A stretch of DNA of 64,000 nt from Neelides folsomi (Eukaryota; Arthropoda; Collembola; Neelipleona; Neelidae). Each line of letters opens with the position of its first letter. Position 1 is the stretch's first letter. The notes under the pieces were generated by a model that did no database searches, was not told where the DNA came from, and saw only the letters and a program-made list of their open reading frames with translations. This document shows, one piece after another, positions 1 to 12,100 of the stretch. Both the position numbers and the translations under genes were made by a program. Location of the stretch: assembly GCA_034687125.1 (NCBI GenBank), contig JAQGBZ010000031.1, positions 1 to 64,000 on the forward strand. The letters run 5' to 3'.

Positions 1-75
1 TGTTGATTCTCCAGTTGATACTGTTGATGATTCTCCAGTTGATACTGTTGTTGATTCTCCAGTTGATACTGTTGT
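1..75 (-). repeat. 24-bp coding tandem repeat (8-residue Ser/Thr repeat)
   Basis: The string ctccagttgatactgttg recurs at 9, 33 and 57, a period of 24 bp, and the array continues past the left edge. On the minus strand it encodes TGESTTVS with one Thr-to-Ser change. The period is a multiple of three, so copy-number change keeps the frame. Immediately upstream in the coding direction the repeat decays into a looser Thr-Pro-Glu-rich stretch, which suggests expansion from that segment. Confidence 0.85.
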
Positions 76-1129
76 TGGTTCTTCAGTTGGTGTTGGTGCT
101 GTTGAGGGTGATTCTTTTACTGGTTCTTCTGTTGGTGGGATTTGTACAGTTTCCATTTGTGGTTGAGGAATCTGAATTGGAACTGCATCAAATTCCCCAT
201 TTTCTGAATCCTGGGTTGTTAGTTCATCTGGTCGACTTTCTGTCTCATTAACATTTTTGTCATTGTCATCGAAAATTGTTGGAGTAGGAAAACAGTCGAG
301 TGTTACTTCACTTTCACAATTCAATGGTTCCTTCCATTCTGTGTATTTTGAAGGACAACGCTCTTTAAAATCGTTTCCTTCACATACACAAATACTTCTT
401 CCTTTCTTCACTTCGCATGAGCCAAACATGAAATCGTTCCTTTTATTGAAAATATCACATTACTAAATTAGTACATAAAACTTACTAATTACTTGTATTA
501 ATTCGTTTATCTTAACTTATTGTTTATTTGTTAAGTTATTTATTTATAATATAAATAATGTGTTAATTACCATTCGCAAATAAGTTTGCACTGCTCTTCT
601 AACCCTGAATTACATAAATCCTGAAAATTTAATAAAAAGAATCCCATTCAAGTTTCAATAATATGCAATGCTTTAGGTAATAGTTAAGTATTTGCAAACC
701 CCAAAGGAGTAACTTACTGTGAAATGTAAAGGAACAATGCAAGAACTACATTTGCAAAAATTCTCTCTGATGTAGTCAAGTGAGAAGGAAAGTGTGAGTT
801 TGGAAAAGTCAAAATCGAATTGTCCTTTGGCAAAACCGGCATTAACACAGAAATCATTACAAAATCCTGTTCCAAGACCTATAATTCTTGATGATTTCTT
901 TAATTCTGATCTTGCTGCTTTTTCCAAATCCTGAGGAGTTAACTTCCCAGCAGTGGACCCACTCCACAACAATGAGCCCTATTGAATTATATATGTATCT
1001 GTAGTTAAATATACAGGTCTTTATGCTAAACATTTCTACAATATACATAATATATTAGTAATTAATTAATTAAGTTTAATAATTTTGAATACTTACCAAG
1101 AAATAAAAGAGAAATTCATGCCGAAACAT
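1..1129 (-). CDS. Secreted cysteine-rich protein with CS-alpha-beta-like repeats and a Ser/Thr-rich tail (5' part, runs off left edge)
   Basis: I do not recognise this gene. Four exons join in frame at 1129-1097, 978-718, 620-571 and 439-1, giving 261 codons before the window ends. Donors are GTAAGT, GTAAGT and GTAATT; acceptors end in AG. The start ATG at 1129 has AAA before it. Exon 1 plus the start of exon 2 make a signal peptide with hydrophobic core FLFYFLGSLLW, so the protein should be secreted. Residues 51-91 and 101-134 contain two cysteine patterns resembling the defensin-type CS-alpha-beta fold. The second is C101-x7-C109-x3-C113-x9-C123-x8-C132-x1-C134. Fourteen cysteines in total is an even number, as expected for disulfides. 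After residue 165 the chain becomes acidic and rich in Thr, Ser, Pro and Glu, ending in an 8-residue repeat (TGESTTVS), a likely O-glycosylated stalk. Function is unknown: an immune effector, a surface protein or another small cysteine-rich fold are all possible. The gene structure is fairly sure, the fold is an inference. Confidence 0.7.
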
Positions 1130-2351
1130 TTTATGTACTTTGGTGTTCAACGTTAACTGAAAAAGGCCAGGTGTATGAATGCCGGTATTATGCCTTATAT
1201 TCAAAGAACAGTTTGAATACTTTTGTGTATAATACTGTAGCTGTAGCACAGTATTAATAAACCCTGATTAAAGGTAGGAAGGGAGAAAAGTAAAATTATG
1301 TATATAAAGTATGCCTAAGGGCCCAACCTATTTAAGTCCTAAGGATTATTGACCCTTTCCCTGAACATCCTTAAAATTCTGACCTTATGAAATAAGTAGA
1401 ACCATTTTAGTTTTATTAAAGTGAATTACAAGAAGTTATAAAATCATTATTTTATTTTGACTCGATGAATATGGCGAAGAAATATTTTTACATAATCTTT
1501 CTCTAAAATCATGTATGTGACAATTTAAAAAACACAAAATTTACACTATTACTGGAATTACTTCTAAACTTGATAAAGTATCCAATTGATCTAATTCATA
1601 TCTACCTTGGTTTATTTAGCTCTTCAATAGAAGAATAGCAAATGTATAAATTGAGATATAAACACCGTTTATTGTTTAATTAGCATAATATTTTAACATT
1701 TATAAGAATGAGTTTATATCATTAAAATTCATGACTTTGATTCTCATTAAACATAATTATTGAACCATTCCATATTATTCTATATTTGCATATTTTTAAA
1801 CGACACTGAATATTTCTTTAAATGTCATTGTGTTAAAAAGTAAAAGTAACAGTAATAAATGAGACTTTTTGTAAGCTATCTTAATTATTATATCTGTTAA
1901 TGTAAAATTAATAAATATTATACAAATAATCTTTACATAAAACAGCGATTCAATTCAATGAACAAAGGATCATAATGTTTGGTGAACACAATTGAATACA
2001 ACATTAATTAATAGTAATTTAACTTACGCGATTTATAAACTTTGGCACTTTCAATTCAATGAACGTTCTTTTTGCTCTGAGGACACAAACACGAATATGG
2101 CGGTTTGAAGATCAAAAGTTTCTTAATGAAAATTTAAAATTATTGATGATGTATTTATGATATACAAATAATTCTTATCATATTATTGTTTCAACAAAAT
2201 ACATTATTACATTAACATTTTAATTAAATTCTTATCAATTACTCGTAGAGTCATGTCAATTTTTACATTCGTTTATAAAAGGAATGGTACTGGAGGCGAC
2301 GATGAAATAAATAATAAATGGAGTAAATAAAAAATCAAACGCGGTCAAAAT
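1130..2351. other. Intergenic gap: 3' flank of the collagen gene and upstream region of the cysteine-rich gene
   Basis: AT-rich DNA with no supported coding exon. Because both neighbours lie on the minus strand, it must hold the collagen 3' UTR at its right and the promoter of the cysteine-rich gene at its left. A possible ATTAAA poly(A) signal on the minus strand lies at 2218-2223, about 130 nt after the collagen stop. A TATA-like ATATAAGG on the minus strand lies near 1191-1200, about 65 nt before the start codon of the cysteine-rich gene. Both are weak calls in DNA this AT-rich. Confidence 0.4.
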
Positions 2352-3124
2352 TCATTTGTCGTATTCATCCATCAACTCGTCATATTGTTCTTGTGTGAGA
2401 ATCGAGTCAGGTGAGTGAAGGCTCCGTTTTCTTCTCCCGTTCTGACTAGCTGCAATTTCGATGCAGAGGACGATGAGTTTCTTCGAGCACCCCACCTTTT
2501 CTTGTCCGACAATTTGACCTTTGAGGAGGTCAGAGGCGAGGCCAAATGCAGAAAGTCCATCGGAGTGCCAGGCTTCACAATAGGATCCCTTTTCTCTTCC
2601 ACCTTCAACTCCTGACCCGTGCCATAACATCTTTTGAGGCCTATTAAATATTTAATAATTTTTAGATTAAAATTAACGTTTAAAAACATACGCTAACTAA
2701 CGATAAAAGTAAGTAAATGTCCTTTAAATAATTAATTGAAATACTCAATCATTCATATCTACTGAATATATTTTAACTTAATAAATATTTATAAAATAAA
2801 AATTAAATACCAGTGGAAGTCATGAAGAACATTTCTTCCATTAAATGAGAAAATCCTTGCTGGATGAGATTTTATTTTTCCTCCATCTCCTGTATAAATG
2901 TCACCCCAGGAGTTGAACAAAGGTTCTCCCTTGGTGTTGACGACCGGCAGATTCCGATCCGAATACTTCACAATTGAATCGAGATTTTGGACGTAAGAAG
3001 AAAGGAAAGCCCGGAACGTCCCTTGTAAATTGGCCATTCTCGCTTGGCGATAACAAGCGTAATCTGCTCCTCTTACTCCATGCATATCTCCGCTATATGG
3101 ATCATTCAGGGCAGCAAGGCGGAG
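2352..3124 (-). CDS. Endostatin domain and C-terminal tail (last two exons of the collagen gene)
   Basis: Exons 3124-2811 and 2640-2352, residues 861-1060. The start reads [20 protein letters not shown], matching the opening of vertebrate endostatin. Other hallmarks are [30 protein letters not shown] across the intron, SYCEAWHSD and KKLIVLCIE. The four cysteines C884, C986, C1016 and C1024 are those that form the two nested disulfides of the family. The Trp codon is split 2+1 by the 170-bp intron. After the domain come 31 residues not found at the end of vertebrate endostatin: a basic RRKR at 1034-1037 and then a 23-residue acidic peptide. In other animals proteolysis in the hinge releases endostatin, which binds heparan sulfate and affects cell migration and axon guidance. 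Release here is inferred. Confidence 0.95.
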
Positions 3125-6100
3125 CTGAAATTAAATCCACATTGTAGAAAATCTTGAAAACTATTATTTAATCATTCTCATTACTTAAAGTTATATTTCT
3201 TACTTCGGTGAGTTGTTCCTAATTAGTTAAATTGCCGCATTAAAAAATTAATTTTAGTTTTTTTCACTTAATGTTAATGTTAGAAGTTAAATTTTAAAAA
3301 ACCTAAAAAAACTTACAGAACTTCCAATTTCATAATTGACAAGACTTGAAGCGACAAATGGATGTTTTGCTACTGGTGGATATTCCGTTGTGTGATCCAC
3401 ATGGCTGGCCATTCGAGGAGAAACAAGAAGTTCGCCCATCTAAAAAGTATTGATTTGATAGAAAAAACGTTCTTTTAATTAGTTTATCCTTTAATTACCA
3501 AAAGTGGTCTCCATCCTTCGGAAACTCGAACAAAAAGATTTTCTTCATTCTTAACAAATGCAATCGTTCCAACAGGGCTCAAGTCAGACATCTAAAATTC
3601 AATTAATGTCATGATTAAATAAGCATTCGATTACATTATATAATCATCATTATTTTTATAAGTTAATTAAAGATAAGAACTTACTTTAACCATAGCTTCC
3701 CTCGTGAGGAAAATGACAGCTCCTGGAACAACCTTCGTCGGTTCTCCAGGAGTTCCAGGCGGCCCAGGTGGACCAGGAGAGCCTAAATACATTTAATCCC
3801 AATTTTCAAAATTTCCTATTCTTCCCCATGCACTATTTTATGATGGACCAAACCATTGTTATTTGTGTTAGTGGTTGATTCTTTAAGACGAGCCCTCAAA
3901 GCGGATATTCCTCCTTTCCCTATTTCCATTCCCAATCCCGAAAGGCGACGAAAAGCAAAAAAGCAGGACAAAATGACATTATAAGTGATTATTCACATTT
4001 ATGCACTATTTTCCCAATATTAACATTTGACATTAATAATTATTTTTCATAATTACAATTTAAACTTAATTGTTTGTTTTAATCACAAATACAGATAAAT
4101 AATTAATTTTAATTCCGTTTATATTTTAATGCATAGATTTAAATTAAGGACCTGGTAGTGAAGCTCCAGGCGTTCCTGCTGGACCAACCGGGCCCATATC
4201 GCCTGGTTCTCCCACATAAGATAACCCAGGAATTCCAGGAGTTCCTGTATCTCCTTTCGGCCCAGGAGGTCCTGGCATTGGAACGTAAATCGGTCCACGA
4301 GGTTCTTCTGTAAGAGAAAGCACATTATAATAAATTATCCTAATTATCAGAAATGATTTAAATGGTTGTATTAATTGATCTAACGAGGTTGGCTATTTGA
4401 TGGGCCAGGAGGACCAGGAGGTCCAGGTGGGCCGGGAGGGCCAGGCGAACCAGGCAAATTTCTTGAACCAACGACCTCATAGTTGAAGAAGTTTTCAGGC
4501 AAAATTACAGGTTCTCCCTTTTCGCCTTTGGTTCCTTGGAGGCTCACACCAGGAAGTCCAGGTCGGCCCTAAGAATCACAAACACGTTTTCATTTACAAC
4601 TTGTTGTATTACAATTGTAAAGTAAATGAGAATTCTTTGAGAATTAAATTTTACCACATTTTTCTTAGGTGTGAGTGAAAGCATTAATTTAATTAAGAAA
4701 GTTAGTGAGTTTATGAGTTGACTTTATATTATGTTTGTAAAACAATTTATAAATTCTTTAAAGAACAAAGAGAAAAGTTTTCCTTACCGGCCAACCAGGA
4801 ATTCCAATGTCACCAGCCGGTCCTGGTGGTCCAGGCGGTCCTGGTTTTCCACGTTTTCCTCTCCTACCTGGTTCGCCTTTTATACCCTATGTTTAAATAT
4901 TTAATTAACTGTCACCACTTGACATTGGATTATGGTATAAAATAATTAAACAGATTAGCACTTACAACAAGAGAGCCAGTAGAACCATCCGCATTAATAA
5001 ATGAAGCTGGACCTGGTTCTCCTCTATCTCCCTTTGGTCCTGTTAAACCCGGAAGACCACGTTCTCCCTATTTAAATCATTGGTTTTAAATAAAACGGAA
5101 AAGTGAATTCCAGCTAAAAAACTATTTAGCTCTTATTGTATAAATTTTAATTTTAATAAATATTAAATATTACAGCTGGTCCTTTAGGCCCAGGTTCTCC
5201 AGTTTCTCCTTTAATTTCAGTCAAAGAGGCGATGAGTCCTTCTGCAATGTTTGCTATACCAGGTGGGCCAATTTCTCCCTTTTCTCCTCTTTCACCAGCA
5301 GGACCAGTTTTACCAATTGTGCCTTTCAATTAAATATTATAATTATAATTAAATATAAATAATGACTTATTAAAAATTAGAAATTAAAACATTTAAAAGA
5401 TCAGAATTTACCAGGAACGCCATCAATTCCTGAAGAACCTCTATCTCCTTTCTCGCCTCCATCTCCTTTAGGACCAGAATATCCCTAAACACACAAATTA
5501 ATTATTTAATTATTAAAAATTAAAACAATTGTATTTCTTACTCTGTCTCCTTTATCTCCTTTAGGGCCTTTCTGTCCCCGATCTCCTTTTTCTCCTTGGA
5601 ATCCCGTGTCACCTCTTGGGCCAACCAGTCCATTTTCTCCTTTTTCTCCTCTGGGTCCGGGCATTCCTCCTCGACCTCCAGTTCCCGTCCCGCTCCCCAT
5701 TTCCTAATCAATTCACTTCATTAGGACGACTCTCAAGAGCTAATTGAATGAAGAACTCGAGAACCTTAATTAAATTCCGTGGTCTCCAATCCGGCTGCAT
5801 GTAGAAAGGAATCACACATTTAAATCCCATAATCTCATCATCCTTTCATTCTCACTTTCAAATCTACCTTTGATCTCTAACCAACTCTTAATCCTTTCCA
5901 ATATCAAAGAAACTACTTCAATAATCTCTTTATCACGTTCCTTCATAAATACTAACTAAAATGAGTTTAAAAGTTTAAATATTCATCTCCCATACAAAAG
6001 ATGCTAAATCTCATATCATGAAAATCCCAATATCAAAAATTGTTATAAAATTGCTTCTTCATGAAATTCATGATATTTTAGTTTATACATTTTATCATGC

Positions 6101-9100
6101 ACTATAACTAACATACTCCTAACATTCCATATTACATTGTGTAGCATACATACAGCTGTACAGTATTACATACCATACAGCTTTATAAAAGAAAACCCAA
6201 AATTGAATGTATGAGTTGATGAAGTCATATGAAAACTTACGTCATAAAATTCATTAAATCCGGTGGTTCCTGGTTTTCCTGGCGGCCCTGGAGGGCCAAC
6301 AGCTCCTGGAACTCCAACCTCTCCTACAACAACATGAGATGTTACTCACGAGACGACCCTCTTTGGAAATTTACCTTTTTTCCCTTGGATTCCTTCGGGA
6401 CCCGGAGCTCCCACGTCGCCTCGATCTCCCTTTTCTCCTCTCAGTCCCTGCTTCCCCTCTACACCAGGAAGACCCGTGAGCCCCTAGGAGAAACTTTTCT
6501 TTCAATTCACTCTCTTATTGATTTCAAAATACTATTTATTTCCTAGTCCTTACCATTGGCCCATTCGCTCCTTCTTTCCCTTCAAGTCCCGGAAGACCTC
6601 GAAGACTTTCGGGTAGTTTGGCAATGAGGGCTGTGTAGTTGCAGTAACATTGAGTTTCAGGATCGTACAATGCTTTCTTTAATTTAAAATATATTTAAAT
6701 CTAGATTTTCTTAATTAACTTTTCTTAATAACTTTAATTAACCACTTAATTAATTTTTGTGTTAATAATTGAGATTAAGACATTTTGGTTATTTACATCA
6801 GGAGAATTTCCTTTAGGGGGTGCATGAGATCCGGGAGGTCCAGGTGGACCAGGAGGCCCACGAACTTCATTTCCCTGTACATTCACACATGCAACATTTA
6901 AATAAAACGTTCCTTTGAAGGAAATAAAGTTGAGTAAAGTTCCTTGGTTAAAGTTAAAGCAAAACTCAGAGAGCTCTTTAGAATTAATGCAGTTTGGCTT
7001 TAAAAGAGAAGTTATTCGATTTTAGTACTCACTTTACATGAGGCTTTTATAGTAATAGACTTTTATCTTACAGAAGGTCTCCTTATTAGTTTATAATTAA
7101 GTGCCAATTTGTCGTTAATTCCCTTTAAGTATGAGAGTATAATTAATCAGCTTACACATTAGTGTGAGTTTTAGCTTGGACAATTAGTTGATTAGAGAAA
7201 GTAAACACAATTGAGTTAAAAGCTTGTCTTGCCAAATAAGGAATTTGCTTTTTAAACCAAAATTAATGTCAAATTCAAATTGGTTAAACAAAAAGAAAAT
7301 GAAAGCGAGAAATGAGAAAAGTTAACTATAATGGTTAACTATCATTAAAAAGCACAAGTAATTGTATAGCCATGTTAGGGTAAGCAATAAAGTCTCTTAT
7401 TAATTATGTTGATGTTGATTTTTGACCTTTGGCCCGGCTTCCCCTTTCTGGCCTTTTTGTCCTTTAAGGCCGTCAATTCCGAACCTATGAGTTCCATCTG
7501 GGTTTGGCGGAGGCATCGGCGGAATTGGTGGCATTGTGCCACTACCCATTTCTATTTCATCTTCGTCGTAGCTCTTCATTTAAAATTACATTTTATAGAT
7601 TAATATAAAAAACAATTGAAATCTCAATTTCTAATGTATGTTTATATCGGTTCAAACTAAAGTTTGAAGCTTTAAAATAAAGACGTTAATGCTAAATATA
7701 GTAAATTGTATTAAAAATGATATTTTAGCAAAATAGCATAAAATAAAACAAACCGGATAATCATAGAGTTCAAATTCCGTATCACCAGAGTCATCGGCCG
7801 AACCAAAATTCTGTCGTTCATAAAATTAATTAAAAACGTAATAATGGCAAATAAAATTTAAAACTAGTAGTTAAAATTGCATTATAAACCATTCAATATT
7901 AACTGTAATGTGATGGTTTCAAAATTTATACCTATGTATATTATTATTGTATTTACAAGATGTTTTAACATTTTAAGCTCTTAATAATTTATATTGATAG
8001 CTTTAGCATTAACTTTATATTCCATTGATTAATTTAGCTGCAAATAATGAAACAAAATAAGCTACTCACAATTTGCAGAATATTTTAAACATAAATTGTG
8101 CAATCTATAATTATAGAAATCCGGTTTGTTGTACAAGAAATCGAAATTTCTAGTTCATTTTTTTTCCTGGGTTAATGTCGAGTTCTCAACCTGTATTAAA
8201 GTGTTGGATATTCAACCACTTACTTTGGTTGGTTTTTTTTGCCTAGATAATTCTCTATTTATTTGACGTTATGCTGCGATCAAAAGATTGCGTTGTTTAA
8301 TCTCGTTTCAATTATTCCACTCGTGTGTTCCATTGAATTTATATTACATGGATTTTATGTACCTTGTATTCACTTTATTGTGTGCCATAATATTGACACT
8401 TCAATTCCTTATCTGATCATTCCGAAGTAAGTTGAAACAAATGGGAAATGTGTACAATGGTGGAATATGAGTTTGATGCCTAAATAAGTAATTACTATAT
8501 AAGTCGCTCTTCATTAACAATAGGATTTTAAATGGATGTTTTCCAACATAAATGATCTTCCACCTCACGAAAGAGCAATAATAGATAAAGCTTATGGGAT
8601 GAACCTTTTGTTCATTAGTTCTATATCATTATCTCTGGTTGGAAGATCACGCCTTTTTTACATTGTCTCGAGTCCTTGACTTCCCATATGAATAATTTGC
8701 TCAGGGATTGGGAAATGAAGTAAACCCATGCGGAGGATTTGCAGAAAGTATAAATTAAAAAATCCCTCACATCTCTCCCAGTTCCGTGTAGTGTAATAAT
8801 GATCAATAATGAGGAGAGATGAAACGCATAGGAAAACATGACGTGATTCCTTCTAATGATACCAAAGGGGGTCCAACATGGAAATGAGCCACATTCACCT
8901 AAGAATGAGTTGTAACAAGATGGAATATCTTAAACCTCGTGAACCTCTCAATCATCCAATTTTCTATGGATCTCTCTCCTTATTTAAAATCCCCATCTTA
9001 TTACCGCTAATAAATCATTTCGCACTCAAACCTCGCTCGTTGACCATTTCCTAAATTTTACGCATTTTTAGCATAAAAATCCTACTTTTTATATGACTTT

Positions 9101-12100
9101 ACATTGTACTTAGGATTAGTTATGGTTAGTTAGACTCTATTTATCTACTTGCATGTTTTTAACGGGAAATTTAAATTATTACGATGAATACTCTACATAT
9201 ACGATATAGCACTTAAATTTTTACCTTTCCTATACTAATGGAAAATATTACATTTTATGTAATTTATAGGGTATTTATCGTTAGCTATTAAATATAGTAC
9301 AAATGTAAAGTAGACTGGTGCAAAATATTTTATATTCGTATTTATTGTTTCGGATTCTAATTATGTATTTAATGTAAAAGTTAAAAAATTTAATAATATA
9401 AAAAAAGAATAAATGGATGAAATACGGACCGATAGTGAATCTTCACATTGAACGTTGGCGACTTCAGGCATTCCATAGAGCTTCAACTCCTGCAAGGCTC
9501 CCTTCAAAAGCAGAAGGCCAAAGAGGAATTTAAGCCTCTTCATCTCTCAGGATAAATATGATAACTTAAGCACTTCACACGCCCCCGACATTTCAATTTC
9601 CGCCTTCTCTCATTACTCTCTCAATACACACGCGGAGTGGGAGCTCTCGATGGGGAATCAATGATGAGAGATGAAATTTCTCGGACGGGGCTTCATGACC
9701 AAAGGAAAAGAGTCCTGGGGAGGTCGAAGGTGGTAATGAGAATGGAGAAGAAATCCAAGGTGGAATTTACTTGCGAGGGATGAACCCCACCTTACAACCC
9801 ACAATGTCTGATGCCTTATATCCATAATATTTTATTATACACAACTTCCCTTATTTCTTCCCATCCCCCAAAATTCCTTTTTGGCCCTCCAGGATCAACC
9901 ACCATCTCCCATAATTCCCATAATGCATATTCATATTTATCTACGGCACCCATGATTACTTTTTTCCACTTTTTTATATTCGGACATGAAAAACATCCAC
10001 ACATCTCGTCCACAATCTCCCCACAATCTCCAGAATCTTGTTTGTAAATTAAATCTTTAGCTTTTCAACAGCCCCCAGATTAAAAACAAGAGATTCCCTT
10101 CATAGGAACTTTCTTTTCATCCTCTTTTAAGCCCTTTTTAAGCCAAGTGCATAATATGGAGGTATTTTGAGGAGAGATTGTATATAAGGAAACTTGACTC
10201 CTGTTCACAAATACCAATTTGGTTCCGCTCCTTTTCATAACACATCTCTACCATATGTAACATATACATCACCAACATACTTGTATGTGTATGATGTGTA
10301 GGTATTATTAACCATACATTATTCTGGCTGCAGTAAGAAAACGTCAGTTCGTAGGCGGAGACAACAATGAGATTATGTCACTTATTACCTCATAATTTCA
10401 TCTCAAATGAGAGACGGAATTTGAGCCGACTCCTTTTTGGTCCATTGTGGGCCGAAGTTCTTTTAATCTGGTTAATGAAGACAAAGGGAGGTTGCCGGGG
10501 ATGAGACGTTTATTAGAGGTTCGGTTGAAGGTGAGTTTGACCCTTCATTAGACCCTCAACCGCACCTTTGGACTACAAGACCCAAGAAATGTGGAGACGT
10601 TGAAGTTTCAAAGCTCCTCGGCTTCTAACCCGGAGGGGATGGCGGAAGGGTCGAAGGGATTTTTAGAAGTGATGAAAGATCCATGTAAGGAACCCTTGGC
10701 CCTTCCATATAAAAACATATCTTATACACAACATAAGGGCTCAATGTCGGGATCTAACGCACCTAATTATAAAGATCTCTTATACACACTCACGATCTGA
10801 CTTGAAATATCCATTAAGGGTTGAGAGTTCCTAAGTAAGAGATATTACAGGTGAAAGAAGTACAAATGATTTTATCTTCACTGGACAGAAATACTCTGTA
10901 CATAAAGAGAGAAGTTTATACATATAAATATTAAGTAAATGCTTTAATACTATTAGTATTTAGTCTATTTAGAATTAATATGAATTAAACCTCATTTATT
11001 AATGTAATTTATACAAAAGAGCAGGAACTGTAGAAAACAAATTTTTTAACTACTAATAACTGCTTTATAATTCATTAAAATAAAATTACCATTCGACTAA
11101 AAGAAATCCGTGAATATCGAAATTTACTGCATAGATAAACCATTAAATGGAATGGCCATTGAAAAAAAGCTGCAGATTCCATGCGGAGATTAACACGGGT
11201 TTGACTTGTAAAGCACGAGATTTTTTCTTCATTTCCCTTGTCCGTCTCCCCACCCTCACCAGCCCCATTGTGAAATGTAAAGTGAGGTCATCCTCATTTT
11301 AATCGGAGGATTCCCATTATTCCCCCAATCTCGAGATTTTGACTCAAGGCCGAGCCCCACCTCCTTCGGGTCCGTTGTTGAGAAATTAGCATTTGGCTCT
11401 GAAGGAGTTCCAGCTCAATTCCACGCCCAGGACAATTTATTAGATCCCTCTGTGCGGCGAAGGAACGTCTGTTTGTTTATTCCTCCACTTTGTCTCTTGG
11501 TGGAGGCAGAGAAGGGAAGCTCCTGGGAATGAATTAAGAGACTCACTCGACACGACCTCCTCATTAAGATGAGACGTGAATGAATGAACTCTCCCTTTAC
11601 ACACGCGTTTCCCTCTTTAACGCCTCATTCAATCACCAATTACAATGAACTGAAGAGGGAATTAAAACACGATTCCTCTCAAATACACCAGATTGATATT
11701 TACGCACGACGATCAATCCAGCCGCTTTAGCAATTGGACTCATCAATTAACTATAATCAACTGATCTCTTCAAATCATTATAAAGGCCTCAGGAGAAAAA
11801 AGTAAATTAACTAAAGTATCAAACAATAAAATAAAAGTATCAATGATTTTCATTCAAACATTTAAATTTTAAATTTAAAGCATTGTAATGATTTTAATCC
11901 AAACTTTTAATTTTTTTTTTTAATAAAAGCATTTCAAAACAATTCTAATAAAAACTGACAAGCCCAAACAAAGCGATAGACGGAATTGAAACCAGAGGTT
12001 GTAAATTGCGTAATCTAAAGTGAACATTTGGAAGTCTTGCAATTGGCATTTCCAAGCTGTGCGGAAGAAGAAATTGAAAAAATAAAGAGTTTGAAGAAAA

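Noticed and set aside
3-251. 82-codon plus-strand ORF rich in Leu and Val
   Set aside because: It is the antisense of the Ser/Thr repeat on the minus strand; the hydrophobic repeat is an artefact of reading that repeat backwards.
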